A stretch of 5,214 nt of DNA from Campylobacteraceae bacterium (GTDB taxonomy: Bacteria > Campylobacterota > Campylobacteria > Campylobacterales > Sulfurovaceae). The notes beneath the pieces are model-generated. The model was not told where the DNA came from and did no database searches. It worked only from the letters and a program-made list of their open reading frames with translations. Both the position numbers and the translations under genes were made by a program. The stretch spans positions 1 to 5,214 of the forward strand of contig JALSHP010000354.1 of NCBI GenBank assembly GCA_026982175.1. The letters run 5' to 3'. Shown one piece after another: positions 1 to 5,214 of the stretch (within the stretch, counting starts at the first letter, position 1; each line of letters starts with the position of its first letter).

Positions 1-438
1 TTTTTAGCCTCACTTGAAGAAGAGCCACTTTTAAGTGAACGTGAAGAGATTGTTGATGACATAGTAGATACACTCATCAATAAAGAGCTACAACTCAACT
101 TTTACCGTAGCATGATGCAACGTTATAGTGAGAATAATAATAGCTCTGATAACAATAAGAGTAAAATAACCCCACGTGAAGAGGGTTATGTAAATTCTAT
201 GAAAAAGTCAGCAAAAGAACGAATTCTCTATGGCTCACAAGTCTTTTCACTAGAAGAGATGCAAACGCTAAAAGATGCCATAGACTCTAGCATATTCAAA
301 AAAATAAAACGGGTTGAAAATGAAGCCTTAGTGAAAATCATGAACGATTTCATCCAAGGAATAGTCTCTAAACCAAAACGCCTCAAAACAAATTCTAAAA
401 GAGAAAAAGATTATAAAAAACAAAAGCAGTCTAAATAG
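1..438 (+). CDS. 3' end of an unrecognised soluble protein with a lysine-rich C-terminus (partial)
   Basis: The frame is open from the first base of the window to a TAG at 436-438, giving 145 residues. It is probably the C-terminal part of a longer protein that starts to the left. The first internal ATGs (112 and 115) have no Shine-Dalgarno sequence before them, so I do not start the gene there. I do not recognise the family. The first ~35 residues are acidic and helical-looking (L-E-E-E-P, R-E-E-I-V-D-D-I-V-D). A polar Asn/Ser-rich linker (E-N-N-N-S-S-D-N-N-K, about residues 42-51) follows, then a mixed-charge helical stretch, and the last ~30 residues are strongly basic (K-R-L-K, K-R-E-K-D-Y-K-K-Q-K). 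There is no membrane segment or signal peptide in this part. The basic tail could bind nucleic acid, but it is also partly explained by base composition, because the DNA under it doubles as the U-tract of the opposing gdhA terminator. It converges with gdhA with zero spacing. Coding status is likely; function is unknown. Confidence 0.75.
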   Translation, partial: FLASLEEEPLLSEREEIVDDIVDTLINKELQLNFYRSMMQRYSENNNSSDNNKSKITPREEGYVNSMKKSAKERILYGSQVFSLEEMQTLKDAIDSSIFKKIKRVENEALVKIMNDFIQGIVSKPKRLKTNSKREKDYKKQKQSK

Positions 439-447
439 TTAGACTGC
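415..447 (-). terminator. Rho-independent terminator of gdhA, overlapping both convergent stop codons
   Basis: A perfect 9-bp inverted repeat (GCAGTCTAA at 426-434, TTAGACTGC at 439-447) encloses the 4-nt loop ATAG. Read on the minus strand it is followed by TTTTGTTTTTT (425 down to 415), the classical intrinsic-terminator layout. The first arm on that strand encodes the last two GdhA residues (Ala-Val) and its TAA stop. On the plus strand the stem is followed by CCCC and no T-run, so it should terminate gdhA transcripts better than those of the left-edge gene. The TAG of that gene lies in the loop. Confidence 0.8.
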
Positions 448-1800
448 CCCCTGCTCAATCATGGCATCAGCCACTTTTCTAAACCCTGCAATGTTCGCAC
501 CCATCACCAAATTTCCCTCATCATTAAACGCTTTAGAGGTCTCATACGCAGTGGTAAAGATGTTCTTCATAATCACTTTTAATTTGGCATCGACCTCATC
601 AAAAGACCATTGAGCCATGGAAGCATTTTGACTCATTTCAAGTTGTGAAGTGGCTACCCCACCAGCATTAGCTGCTTTTCCAGGAGAGAACAAAATACCA
701 TTGGCTTTAATAAACTCATACGCTTCAGGTGTGGTGGGCATATTTGCCCCCTCATTCACCAAGATACATCCATTGGCTTTTAATGCTTTGGCATCAACTA
801 ATGTTAACTCATTTTGTGTCGCAGAAGGAAATGCCACATCACAAGCAATATGCCAAACAGCATGTCCACCTTTAGGGTACGTAGAGACAGGAGTATAGCT
901 ACAAGCACAATCAACTGTGGCATACTCTTCTAAAGAAGCATGGTGAATCTCTTTGATGGCTTTGAGTGCTTTGAGGTTAATTCCATCTTTAGCATATATC
1001 GTCCCTCGACTGTCCGAACAACTCACAGGAATAGCCCCTAACTCATAAAGCTTCTCAATGGTATAAATAGCAACATTACCAGAACCAGAGACCGCACAAC
1101 GTTTTCCTTTTAAACTTTTACCATAAACATTTAAAAAGTTCTCTGCAAAATAGACAGACCCATAACCCGTCGCCTCTTTACGTGCAAGTGAGCCACCCCA
1201 ATTTAAACCTTTACCTGTTAATACCCCCTCAAACTCTCCTGTTAACCTTTTGTATTGACCAAATAAGTAACCAATCTCTCTAGCACCTACCCCAATGTCT
1301 CCAGCAGGTACATCTTTGTGTTGCCCAATATGTTTGTAGAGTTCACTCATGAAGGCTTGACAAAACTTCATAATCTCATTGTCCGACTTTCCTTTAGGAT
1401 TAAAGTTTGCTCCCCCTTTAGCCCCACCAATTTGTAAGCCTGTCAATGCATTTTTAAAAATTTGCTCAAAGCCTAAAAACTTCACCGTTCCCAAACTAAC
1501 AGTAGGATGAAAACGTAATCCCCCTTTATATTGTCCAATGGTTGAGTTAAACTGTACTCTATAACCTACATTAACATTAACTTTTCCTGCATCATCTAGC
1601 CATGTCACACGAAAAATGATGGTTCTCTCTGGAATAACAATACGTTCTAAGATATTATGTTCTAAATATCGACCATCTTCATTTAACAATGGTCGTAATG
1701 ATTCTAAAACCTCTTCAGCAGCTTGGTAAAATTCATCTTGTCCAGGAGAGGACTCTTTGATATAATCTAAAACTTCTTCTATTTTTTGTGTGCTTGGCAT
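439..1800 (-). CDS. gdhA: NADP-specific glutamate dehydrogenase
   Basis: This cytoplasmic hexameric enzyme catalyses 2-oxoglutarate + NH4+ + NADPH to L-glutamate + NADP+, the low-affinity ammonium assimilation route. The 453 residues match the ~447-450 aa bacterial family length, so the gene appears complete. The N-terminal catalytic domain (about 55-190) holds Y-K-G-G-L-R-F-H-P at 91-99 with substrate-binding Lys92, G-G-A-K-G-G at 125-130 with catalytic Lys128, and P-A-G-D-I-G-V-G at 165-172 with the catalytic Asp168. The C-terminal Rossmann domain starts near 205 (R-K-E-A-T-G-Y-G) and has S-G-S-G-N-V-A at 238-244 and C-S-D-S-R-G at 261-266, as in NADP-type enzymes such as E. coli GdhA. Further family motifs are P-S-A-T-Q-N-E-L (325-332), G-A-N-M-P-T-T (351-357) and P-G-K-A-A-N-A-G-G-V-A-T-S (373-385). 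The ATG start is supported by AAAGGA upstream. It is divergent from purL and convergent with the left-edge gene. All key residues are present. NADP rather than NAD preference is inferred by family resemblance. Confidence 0.97.
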   Translation of the reverse strand: MPSTQKIEEVLDYIKESSPGQDEFYQAAEEVLESLRPLLNEDGRYLEHNILERIVIPERTIIFRVTWLDDAGKVNVNVGYRVQFNSTIGQYKGGLRFHPTVSLGTVKFLGFEQIFKNALTGLQIGGAKGGANFNPKGKSDNEIMKFCQAFMSELYKHIGQHKDVPAGDIGVGAREIGYLFGQYKRLTGEFEGVLTGKGLNWGGSLARKEATGYGSVYFAENFLNVYGKSLKGKRCAVSGSGNVAIYTIEKLYELGAIPVSCSDSRGTIYAKDGINLKALKAIKEIHHASLEEYATVDCACSYTPVSTYPKGGHAVWHIACDVAFPSATQNELTLVDAKALKANGCILVNEGANMPTTPEAYEFIKANGILFSPGKAANAGGVATSQLEMSQNASMAQWSFDEVDAKLKVIMKNIFTTAYETSKAFNDEGNLVMGANIAGFRKVADAMIEQGAV

Positions 1801-1808
1801 TAAGGTAG

Positions 1809-1814
1809 TCCTTT
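1809..1814 (-). promoter_or_regulatory. Ribosome binding site of gdhA
   Basis: On the minus strand AAAGGA lies 8 bases before the ATG at 1800-1798. This is a good Shine-Dalgarno match and fixes the start at Met1 of the 453-aa protein. Confidence 0.8.
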
Positions 1815-1835
1815 AAATTAAGTAATTTCATCCCA

Positions 1836-1844
1836 ATTTTAGCA
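1836..1844 (-). promoter_or_regulatory. Candidate extended -10 promoter element of gdhA
   Basis: On the minus strand TGC-TAAAAT reads as an extended -10 (TGn followed by TAAAAT, five of six matches to TATAAT), about 36 bases before the gdhA start codon. No good -35 is seen at 17 bp, but the upstream DNA is T-rich, which is usual for promoters with weak -35 elements in Campylobacterota. It would give a 5' leader of about 30 nt. Placement rests on sequence resemblance only. Confidence 0.5.
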
Positions 1845-1853
1845 CTTTTCCAC

Positions 1854-1859
1854 TAAAAT
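1854..1859 (+). promoter_or_regulatory. Candidate -10 element of purL
   Basis: TAAAAT on the plus strand lies 41 bases before the purL ATG, at a distance that allows a short leader containing the ribosome binding site. The hexamer 17 bp upstream (TCCCAA, 1831-1836) is a poor -35, so this is a weak call. It faces the gdhA -10 across a 10-bp spacer. Two polymerases could hardly occupy both sites at once, so the two genes may compete for transcription start. Confidence 0.4.
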
Positions 1860-1886
1860 ATCGCAGAAAAAAATCCCTTTATATAT

Positions 1887-1890
1887 AGGA
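1887..1890 (+). promoter_or_regulatory. Ribosome binding site of purL
   Basis: AGGA sits 10 bases before the ATG at 1901-1903. The match is short and the spacing slightly long, but there is no better candidate nearby. The protein N-terminus supports this start, since it lies at the expected distance before the W-S-E-H-C-S-Y-K motif. Confidence 0.6.
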
Positions 1891-1900
1891 ATAGTAAATA

Positions 1901-4129
1901 ATGTCAAAACCATTAGAGAACTTAGATGAAGTACTAAAGAACCATAAACTTAGCCCCATAGAGTATGAAAATATTTTAGATATACTTGAGGGAAGACATC
2001 CAAACATTGTTGAACTTGGAATTTTCTCAGCAATGTGGTCTGAACACTGTTCTTACAAATCAAGTAAAAAGTACCTCAATGGTTTTCCTACTAAAGCACC
2101 ATGGGTTATTCAAGGGCCAGGTGAAAATGCAGGAGTTATTGACATTGGAGGTGGCATGGCAGCTGTCTTTAAAATGGAATCACATAACCACCCTTCATTC
2201 ATAGAGCCTTTTCAAGGAGCAGCTACAGGTGTGGGTGGCATTTTAAGAGATGTCTTTACCATGGGTGCTAGACCTGTGGCAAATATGAATGCCTTGCGTT
2301 TTGGAAACATCACCAACAGTGACAACACAGCCAAATATCAACGTCACTTAGTTAAAGGAGTCACAGAGGGAATTGGTGGCTATGGTAACTGTATGGGTGT
2401 GCCTACCATTGGGGGTGAGTGTTCTTTTGATGAGTCTTACAACGGAAATATTTTAGTCAATGCCTTTGCTCTTGGTTTGTGTAAAGCAGATGAAATCTTT
2501 TTAGGTATTGCTGAAGGTGTAGGAAACACCGTCATGTATGTTGGTTCAAAAACTGGACGTGATGGTCTCGGTGGAGCTGTTATGAGTAGTGATAGCTTTA
2601 CCGAAGAGAGTAAATCTCTACGTCCTACCGTTCAAGTGGGTGACCCCTTTATTGAAAAACTTCTACTTGAAGCTTGTTTGGAACTCTTTAAAACCAAAGA
2701 TGTGGTAGTTGGTATTCAAGATATGGGTGCAGCAGGTCTTACTTCATCTGCATTTGAGATGGCTGGGAAGAGTGGTTCAGGAATGATTATGCACTTAGAC
2801 CAAGTACCTGCACGTGAAGAGGGCATGACTCCTTATGACTTTATGCTTAGTGAATCACAAGAGCGTATGCTTGTCTGTGTCAAAAAAGGTAAAGAGCAAG
2901 AGGTGATAGAAATCTTTGAAAAATGGGATTTAGACGTAGCTGTCATTGGTGAAGTGACCGACACAGGTCGCATGGAGCTTACATGGCATGGTGAGAAAGT
3001 TTGTGACATGCCAATTGGACCCGTAAGTGAAGAAGCCCCTATTTTAAACCGTCCAACAAAACGACCAAAATATTTAGATGAGATTTTGTCTAAAACCATT
3101 GACTCTTATGAAACAGTTGATAACCAAACTGCTTTTGAAAAGCTCATAAGCTCTATGGAAGTTGTTGATAAAGCGTGGATTTATGACCAATATGACTCAA
3201 TGGTACAAACCAATACTACCAAAGCCCCTGGAAGCTTAGATGCCTCTTGTATCCGTATTAAAGAGACAGGTAAAGCTTTGGCAATGTCGGCTGATTGTAA
3301 TCCACGTTACTGTTATGTTGACCCATATATGGGTGCAGCATTAGCCGTGGTTGAGTCGGGACGAAATGTTGCCATGTCTGGGGCTAGACCACTCTCAATT
3401 ACAGACTGTTTAAACTTTGGTAATCCAGAAAACCCAGAAGTGATGTGGCAATTTGCCCAAGCGTGTGAGGGAATTAAAAAAGCATGTTTATCGCTTAAGA
3501 CCCCTGTTGTCTCTGGAAATGTTTCACTCTACAATGAAACAAATGGAACATCTGTATTCCCCACTCCTGCCATTGCAATGGTAGGACTCAATGAAGATGC
3601 TAAAAAAGTACTTCCTTCAGCATTTCAAAATGATGAAAATCATCTTATCCTCATTGGTGATACCAATGCTGAATTTGGGGCTTCACTCTATATTAAAGAA
3701 CTTTATGGTGAAACGGTTGGACGACTTGGTGGGATTAACTATAAAAAAGAGTTGGCACTATGGAAATTGGTGATTGATGCCAATGAACAATGTCTATTGG
3801 CTTCTGCTAAAGATTTAAGTTCTGGAGGAATTGCCATTGCTTTAGCCAAAATGTCAGCTGTATCAGGTCGTGGAGTGGTTGCAGGAATTCGTCTTGACGA
3901 TAAACGTGCTATTTTTGACGAATCTCAAAGTAGAGCCATTTTAGAAGTAAGTTCAAAAGAGAATCTTGACAAAATAATTGCCATGGCACAAGAGCTAGGA
4001 CTCTCTACAGATATTATTGGTAAAGTTGGTGGAGACAAATTTAAGGTAAATGATGTTGAAATGGAGTTAGAAAAACTTCAAGAGGTCTATTTTTCTAAGT
4101 TTAAAGAGGTTGTTGAACAAGATATATAA
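1901..4129 (+). CDS. purL: Phosphoribosylformylglycinamidine synthase subunit PurL (small form)
   Basis: PurL is the ATP-dependent subunit of FGAM synthase, the fourth step of de novo purine synthesis: FGAR + ATP + ammonia from glutamine to FGAM + ADP + Pi. At 742 residues this is the small form, equal in length to Bacillus subtilis PurL. It lacks the fused glutaminase of the ~1300-aa enterobacterial protein, so it needs separate PurQ and PurS, which are not in this window. It has the duplicated AIRS-type architecture. The first half holds M-W-S-E-H-C-S-Y-K (45-53) with the family's catalytic His49, Q-G-P-G-E-N-A-G (71-78), E-S-H-N-H-P (93-98), G-A-A-T-G-V-G-G-I-L-R-D (106-117) and G-I-Q-D-M-G-A-A-G-L (271-280). 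The second half holds Y-D-Q-Y-D-S-M-V-Q-T-N-T (428-439), D-C-L-N-F-G-N-P (502-509), V-S-G-N-V-S-L-Y-N-E (537-546) and F-D-E-S-Q-S-R (672-678). Residues 637-643 read K-D-L-S-S-G-G where many relatives have H-D-V-S-E-G-G. It appears complete and is divergent from gdhA. Confidence 0.97.
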   Translation: MSKPLENLDEVLKNHKLSPIEYENILDILEGRHPNIVELGIFSAMWSEHCSYKSSKKYLNGFPTKAPWVIQGPGENAGVIDIGGGMAAVFKMESHNHPSFIEPFQGAATGVGGILRDVFTMGARPVANMNALRFGNITNSDNTAKYQRHLVKGVTEGIGGYGNCMGVPTIGGECSFDESYNGNILVNAFALGLCKADEIFLGIAEGVGNTVMYVGSKTGRDGLGGAVMSSDSFTEESKSLRPTVQVGDPFIEKLLLEACLELFKTKDVVVGIQDMGAAGLTSSAFEMAGKSGSGMIMHLDQVPAREEGMTPYDFMLSESQERMLVCVKKGKEQEVIEIFEKWDLDVAVIGEVTDTGRMELTWHGEKVCDMPIGPVSEEAPILNRPTKRPKYLDEILSKTIDSYETVDNQTAFEKLISSMEVVDKAWIYDQYDSMVQTNTTKAPGSLDASCIRIKETGKALAMSADCNPRYCYVDPYMGAALAVVESGRNVAMSGARPLSITDCLNFGNPENPEVMWQFAQACEGIKKACLSLKTPVVSGNVSLYNETNGTSVFPTPAIAMVGLNEDAKKVLPSAFQNDENHLILIGDTNAEFGASLYIKELYGETVGRLGGINYKKELALWKLVIDANEQCLLASAKDLSSGGIAIALAKMSAVSGRGVVAGIRLDDKRAIFDESQSRAILEVSSKENLDKIIAMAQELGLSTDIIGKVGGDKFKVNDVEMELEKLQEVYFSKFKEVVEQDI

Positions 4130-4136
4130 TAACTCA

Positions 4137-4171
4137 AAAGATAAATCTCTTAATAAAGAGATTTATGCTTT
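4137..4171. terminator. Bidirectional terminator between purL and the small secreted-protein gene
   Basis: A perfect 11-bp inverted repeat (ATAAATCTCTT at 4141-4151, AAGAGATTTAT at 4156-4166) has a 4-nt AATA loop. AAAG before it and CTTT after it extend the stem with one bulged G at 4167. It starts 11 bases after the purL stop. Read on the minus strand, it begins within 10 bases of the other gene's TAG and is followed by CTTTTGAG. The T-runs are short on both sides and the stem is AT-rich, so efficiency may be moderate. Its position between two convergent stops supports termination in both directions. Confidence 0.7.
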
Positions 4172-4172
4172 A

Positions 4173-4529
4173 CTAGACACAGGTGAAAAGCTCTGAATCA
4201 CCTTCATATAATGCGATTTTATTATTTTCACAAAAAAACTTTGCTACAGGTAAGTCACTATTTTCAGTAAGAACATTATCTATCTCTTCCATTAATTCAA
4301 TAATAATCTCATTCTCATCAGATGATTCAGATAATACTACATCAGAATCTACACTACTAAAATTAACTAATTGTACTGCTGTAAAATGCTTCTCTTCAAC
4401 AGTTTTTACAGCTGTACTTAAAGAGCTTAAGTCAACAGAACAGTGTTCACAAAAAGTTGCTTCATTTCCAAAAAGTGTTGAGCTAAGTAGCAGTGACATT
4501 GTTCCTATTATCAAGAAGTTTTTTTTCAT
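4173..4529 (-). CDS. Small acidic exported protein with four cysteines, function unknown
   Basis: The 118-residue protein begins with a Sec-type signal peptide: a basic start (M-K-K-N), a hydrophobic core at about 5-20 (F-L-I-I-G-T-M-S-L-L-L...) and likely cleavage around 21-24 (L-F-G-N-E-A). The mature part is strongly acidic, with about 21 Asp/Glu against 4 Lys and no Arg, and it has four cysteines. Two form C-E-H-C just after the cleavage site (27 and 30), and the others are at 100 and at 117, the second-last residue. This suggests disulfides or metal binding in the periplasm, but no thioredoxin or cytochrome c context (no C-x-x-C-H) is visible. There is no lipobox, because Cys27 is preceded by E-A-T-F. 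The ATG is supported by an excellent AGGAGA 7 bases upstream, and the stop is TAG. It is monocistronic, with its own promoter and terminator candidates. I do not recognise the family; it may be lineage-restricted. Confidence 0.85.
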   Translation of the reverse strand: MKKNFLIIGTMSLLLSSTLFGNEATFCEHCSVDLSSLSTAVKTVEEKHFTAVQLVNFSSVDSDVVLSESSDENEIIIELMEEIDNVLTENSDLPVAKFFCENNKIALYEGDSELFTCV

Positions 4530-4536
4530 AATCTTT

Positions 4537-4542
4537 TCTCCT
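4537..4542 (-). promoter_or_regulatory. Ribosome binding site of the small exported-protein gene
   Basis: AGGAGA on the minus strand lies 7 bases before the ATG at 4529-4527. It is the strongest Shine-Dalgarno match in the window, and it decides both the strand and the start here, since a 128-codon open frame also exists on the opposite strand. Confidence 0.85.
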
Positions 4543-4571
4543 GTGTTTTATAATTTTCTTTTCCTGTAACT

Positions 4572-4600
4572 ATTATGTCAAAAAATTGGAGAAAGTGCAA
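4572..4600 (-). promoter_or_regulatory. Candidate sigma-70 promoter of the small exported-protein gene
   Basis: On the minus strand TTGCAC (4600-4595) and CATAAT (4577-4572) are separated by exactly 17 bp. CATAAT is preceded by TGA, making an extended -10. CATAAT matches TATAAT in five of six positions and the -35 keeps the conserved TTG. The start would fall roughly 35 bases before the ATG, leaving a short leader with the Shine-Dalgarno sequence. The call rests on consensus only. Confidence 0.55.
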
Positions 4601-4672
4601 CAGAAATAATCACTTTTTGAAAAAAAGTCTTAAAAAACACTGAAAAGGGATAGAATAGTGAAATTTTGCAAC

Positions 4673-4713
4673 AAAAAAAAACATAAAAATATTTTAGTTC
4701 TTTATAAAAATTG
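4673..4713 (-). terminator. Possible weak terminator after bpt (T9 run)
   Basis: Downstream of the bpt TAA, the minus strand reads through an AT-only palindrome (AAAATATTTT) and a loose ATAAA/TTTAT pairing into a run of nine T (4681-4673). The T-run fits an intrinsic terminator, but the hairpin has almost no G or C and is weak. The rest of the 184-bp gap (4530-4713) holds the promoter of the small gene and otherwise only A/T-rich simple sequence. Confidence 0.35.
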
Positions 4714-5214
4714 TTAAATGTTATTTATAGTTTTTTCCCATGAACTTACCTCATCAAGCCTTGGAAAACCATCCAATATCTCTTGAGGTTCAAACTTAGT
4801 TTTATAGGCGAATGCTTTACATCCATCGACCCAATAACCTAAATATATCCATTCTAACTCTAAGACTTTAGCTAACTCTATTTGGTAAAGCAAAGAGTAT
4901 GTTCCCAAAGAGAGATTTAAATAATCAGGGTCATAATAGAAATAGATAGAAGAGATTCCATCATCTAAAATATCAATTAAATCAACACCTACTAAGTTGC
5001 CATCGACAATGTAGAGTATCTCTTTTCCAAAATCATGAGCACCCTCTACAAAGTTTTCTCTATACTCTCTAGGAGAGATATTACGATGTGTCCAATCATC
5101 TTGTTGATGCTTATAAGCATGATATTTATTATAGAGTTCAATATGTGCTTGAGATAAAGTTGGTTGCTGAATAATTATTTCTGTATTTTTATTACGCTTT
5201 ATCGCTTTTTTTGG
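4714..5214 (-). CDS. bpt: Aspartate/glutamate leucyltransferase, C-terminal part (truncated by window edge)
   Basis: Bpt transfers leucine from Leu-tRNA to N-terminal Asp or Glu of proteins, creating an N-degron that ClpS delivers to ClpAP (family knowledge from Vibrio Bpt). The frame is open from the right edge to the TAA at 4716-4714, giving 166 visible residues. Bacterial Bpt proteins are about 230-250 aa, so roughly the first 70-80 residues, including the Cys-containing N-terminal domain, lie outside. Visible ATE_C-type motifs, in fragment numbering, are S-P-R-E-Y-R-E-N-F (47-55), Y-Y-D-P-D (93-97), S-L-G-T-Y-S (102-107), Q-I-E-L-A-K (111-116), I-Y-L-G-Y-W (123-128), G-C (131-132) and A-Y-K-T-K-F (136-141), in the usual order. 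A TTG at 4908-4906 is an internal Leu codon in S-L-G-T-Y-S, not a start. No frameshift is seen. The leucyl rather than arginyl specificity is inferred from the bacterial family. Confidence 0.9.
   Translation of the reverse strand, partial: PKKAIKRNKNTEIIIQQPTLSQAHIELYNKYHAYKHQQDDWTHRNISPREYRENFVEGAHDFGKEILYIVDGNLVGVDLIDILDDGISSIYFYYDPDYLNLSLGTYSLLYQIELAKVLELEWIYLGYWVDGCKAFAYKTKFEPQEILDGFPRLDEVSSWEKTINNI

Larger units (their letters stand above)
1836..1859. repeat. 7-bp inverted repeat spanning the gdhA/purL divergent promoters
   Basis: ATTTTAG (1836-1842) and CTAAAAT (1853-1859) are perfect inverted copies separated by 10 bp, and they sit near the middle of the 100-bp intergenic region. Each arm contains one of the two candidate -10 hexamers, TAAAAT on the minus strand and TAAAAT on the plus strand. 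The symmetry may simply reflect two facing promoters with the same -10 sequence, or it could be a binding site for a dimeric regulator. The repeat is directly visible; its role is inference. Confidence 0.5.

Noticed and set aside
112..117. Tandem ATG codons as the start of a 108-aa protein.
   Set aside because: No Shine-Dalgarno sequence precedes them and the same frame is open back to base 1, so the gene most likely starts left of the window.
650..898. Plus-strand open frame of 82 codons inside gdhA.
   Set aside because: It lies wholly antisense to strongly conserved GdhA coding sequence, so it is a shadow. The same reasoning removes the short frames inside purL at 1986-2204, 2833-3099 and 3591-3773.
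1880..1885. TATATA as the purL -10 box.
   Set aside because: It nearly touches the AGGA ribosome binding site (1887-1890); transcription from it would start after the SD and leave no usable leader.
4450..4467. Lipoprotein signal at Cys27 of the small exported protein.
   Set aside because: The residues before Cys27 (E-A-T-F) do not fit a lipobox, so ordinary signal peptidase I cleavage is more likely.
4183..4569. A 128-codon open frame on the plus strand opposite the small exported-protein gene.
   Set aside because: It starts with GTG and has no Shine-Dalgarno sequence, begins just after the terminator hairpin, and reads as low-complexity Ser/Phe-rich sequence. The minus-strand frame has an excellent SD and a proper signal peptide.
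4612..4628. Seven-bp inverted repeat ACTTTTT/AAAAAGT as a terminator or sRNA end.
   Set aside because: It is almost only A/T, has a 3-nt loop and no T-run on either side, and lies in simple A/T sequence where such pairs are expected by chance.
4651..4656. TAGAAT as a plus-strand promoter for an unannotated small RNA in the intergenic gap.
   Set aside because: There is no suitable -35 at 16-18 bp, no open frame and no terminator-like structure downstream on the plus strand.
4906..4908. TTG on the minus strand as a start for a 64-aa protein.
   Set aside because: The frame is open upstream to the window edge and the Leu belongs to the conserved S-L-G-T-Y-S motif of Bpt, so this is an internal codon.

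Overview
This is an AT-rich bacterial chromosome window with compact gene packing. It carries two complete, recognisable metabolic genes, one complete small exported protein of unknown function, and one partial gene at each edge. The hexameric-type NADP glutamate dehydrogenase, the small-form (about 740 aa) PurL, the bacterial leucyltransferase Bpt, the low GC content and the general style of the proteins suggest Campylobacterota (Sulfurimonas/Sulfurovum/Arcobacter-like). That assignment is inferred from protein style and was not searched.

Layout, left to right. Positions 1-438 (+) hold the 3' end of an unrecognised soluble protein with a very basic tail. It converges with gdhA (439-1800, -), and the two stop codons abut with no base between them. 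A 9-bp hairpin spanning both stops, with a U-tract on the gdhA strand, looks like the gdhA terminator. Its U-tract is written inside the coding sequence of the opposing gene. A 100-bp divergent control region (1801-1900) separates gdhA from purL (1901-4129, +). The best -10 candidates for the two directions form the arms of one 7-bp inverted repeat. An 11-bp hairpin (4141-4166) flanked by an A-run and a T-run closes purL and the convergent small gene (4173-4529, -). That gene encodes an acidic, four-cysteine protein with a signal peptide and has a good SD and a plausible extended -10 promoter. After 184 bp of very AT-rich non-coding DNA comes the 3' part of bpt (4714-5214, -), which runs off the right edge.

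Functionally, GdhA fixes ammonium into glutamate. PurL, with PurQ and PurS (not seen here), uses glutamine nitrogen for purine synthesis, so the central divergent pair is linked to nitrogen assimilation. Bpt acts in N-degron protein turnover. I see no mobile element, CRISPR, tRNA, rRNA or defence system. The window is mostly ordinary housekeeping sequence, and the points of interest are the compact regulatory architecture and the two uncharacterised proteins.
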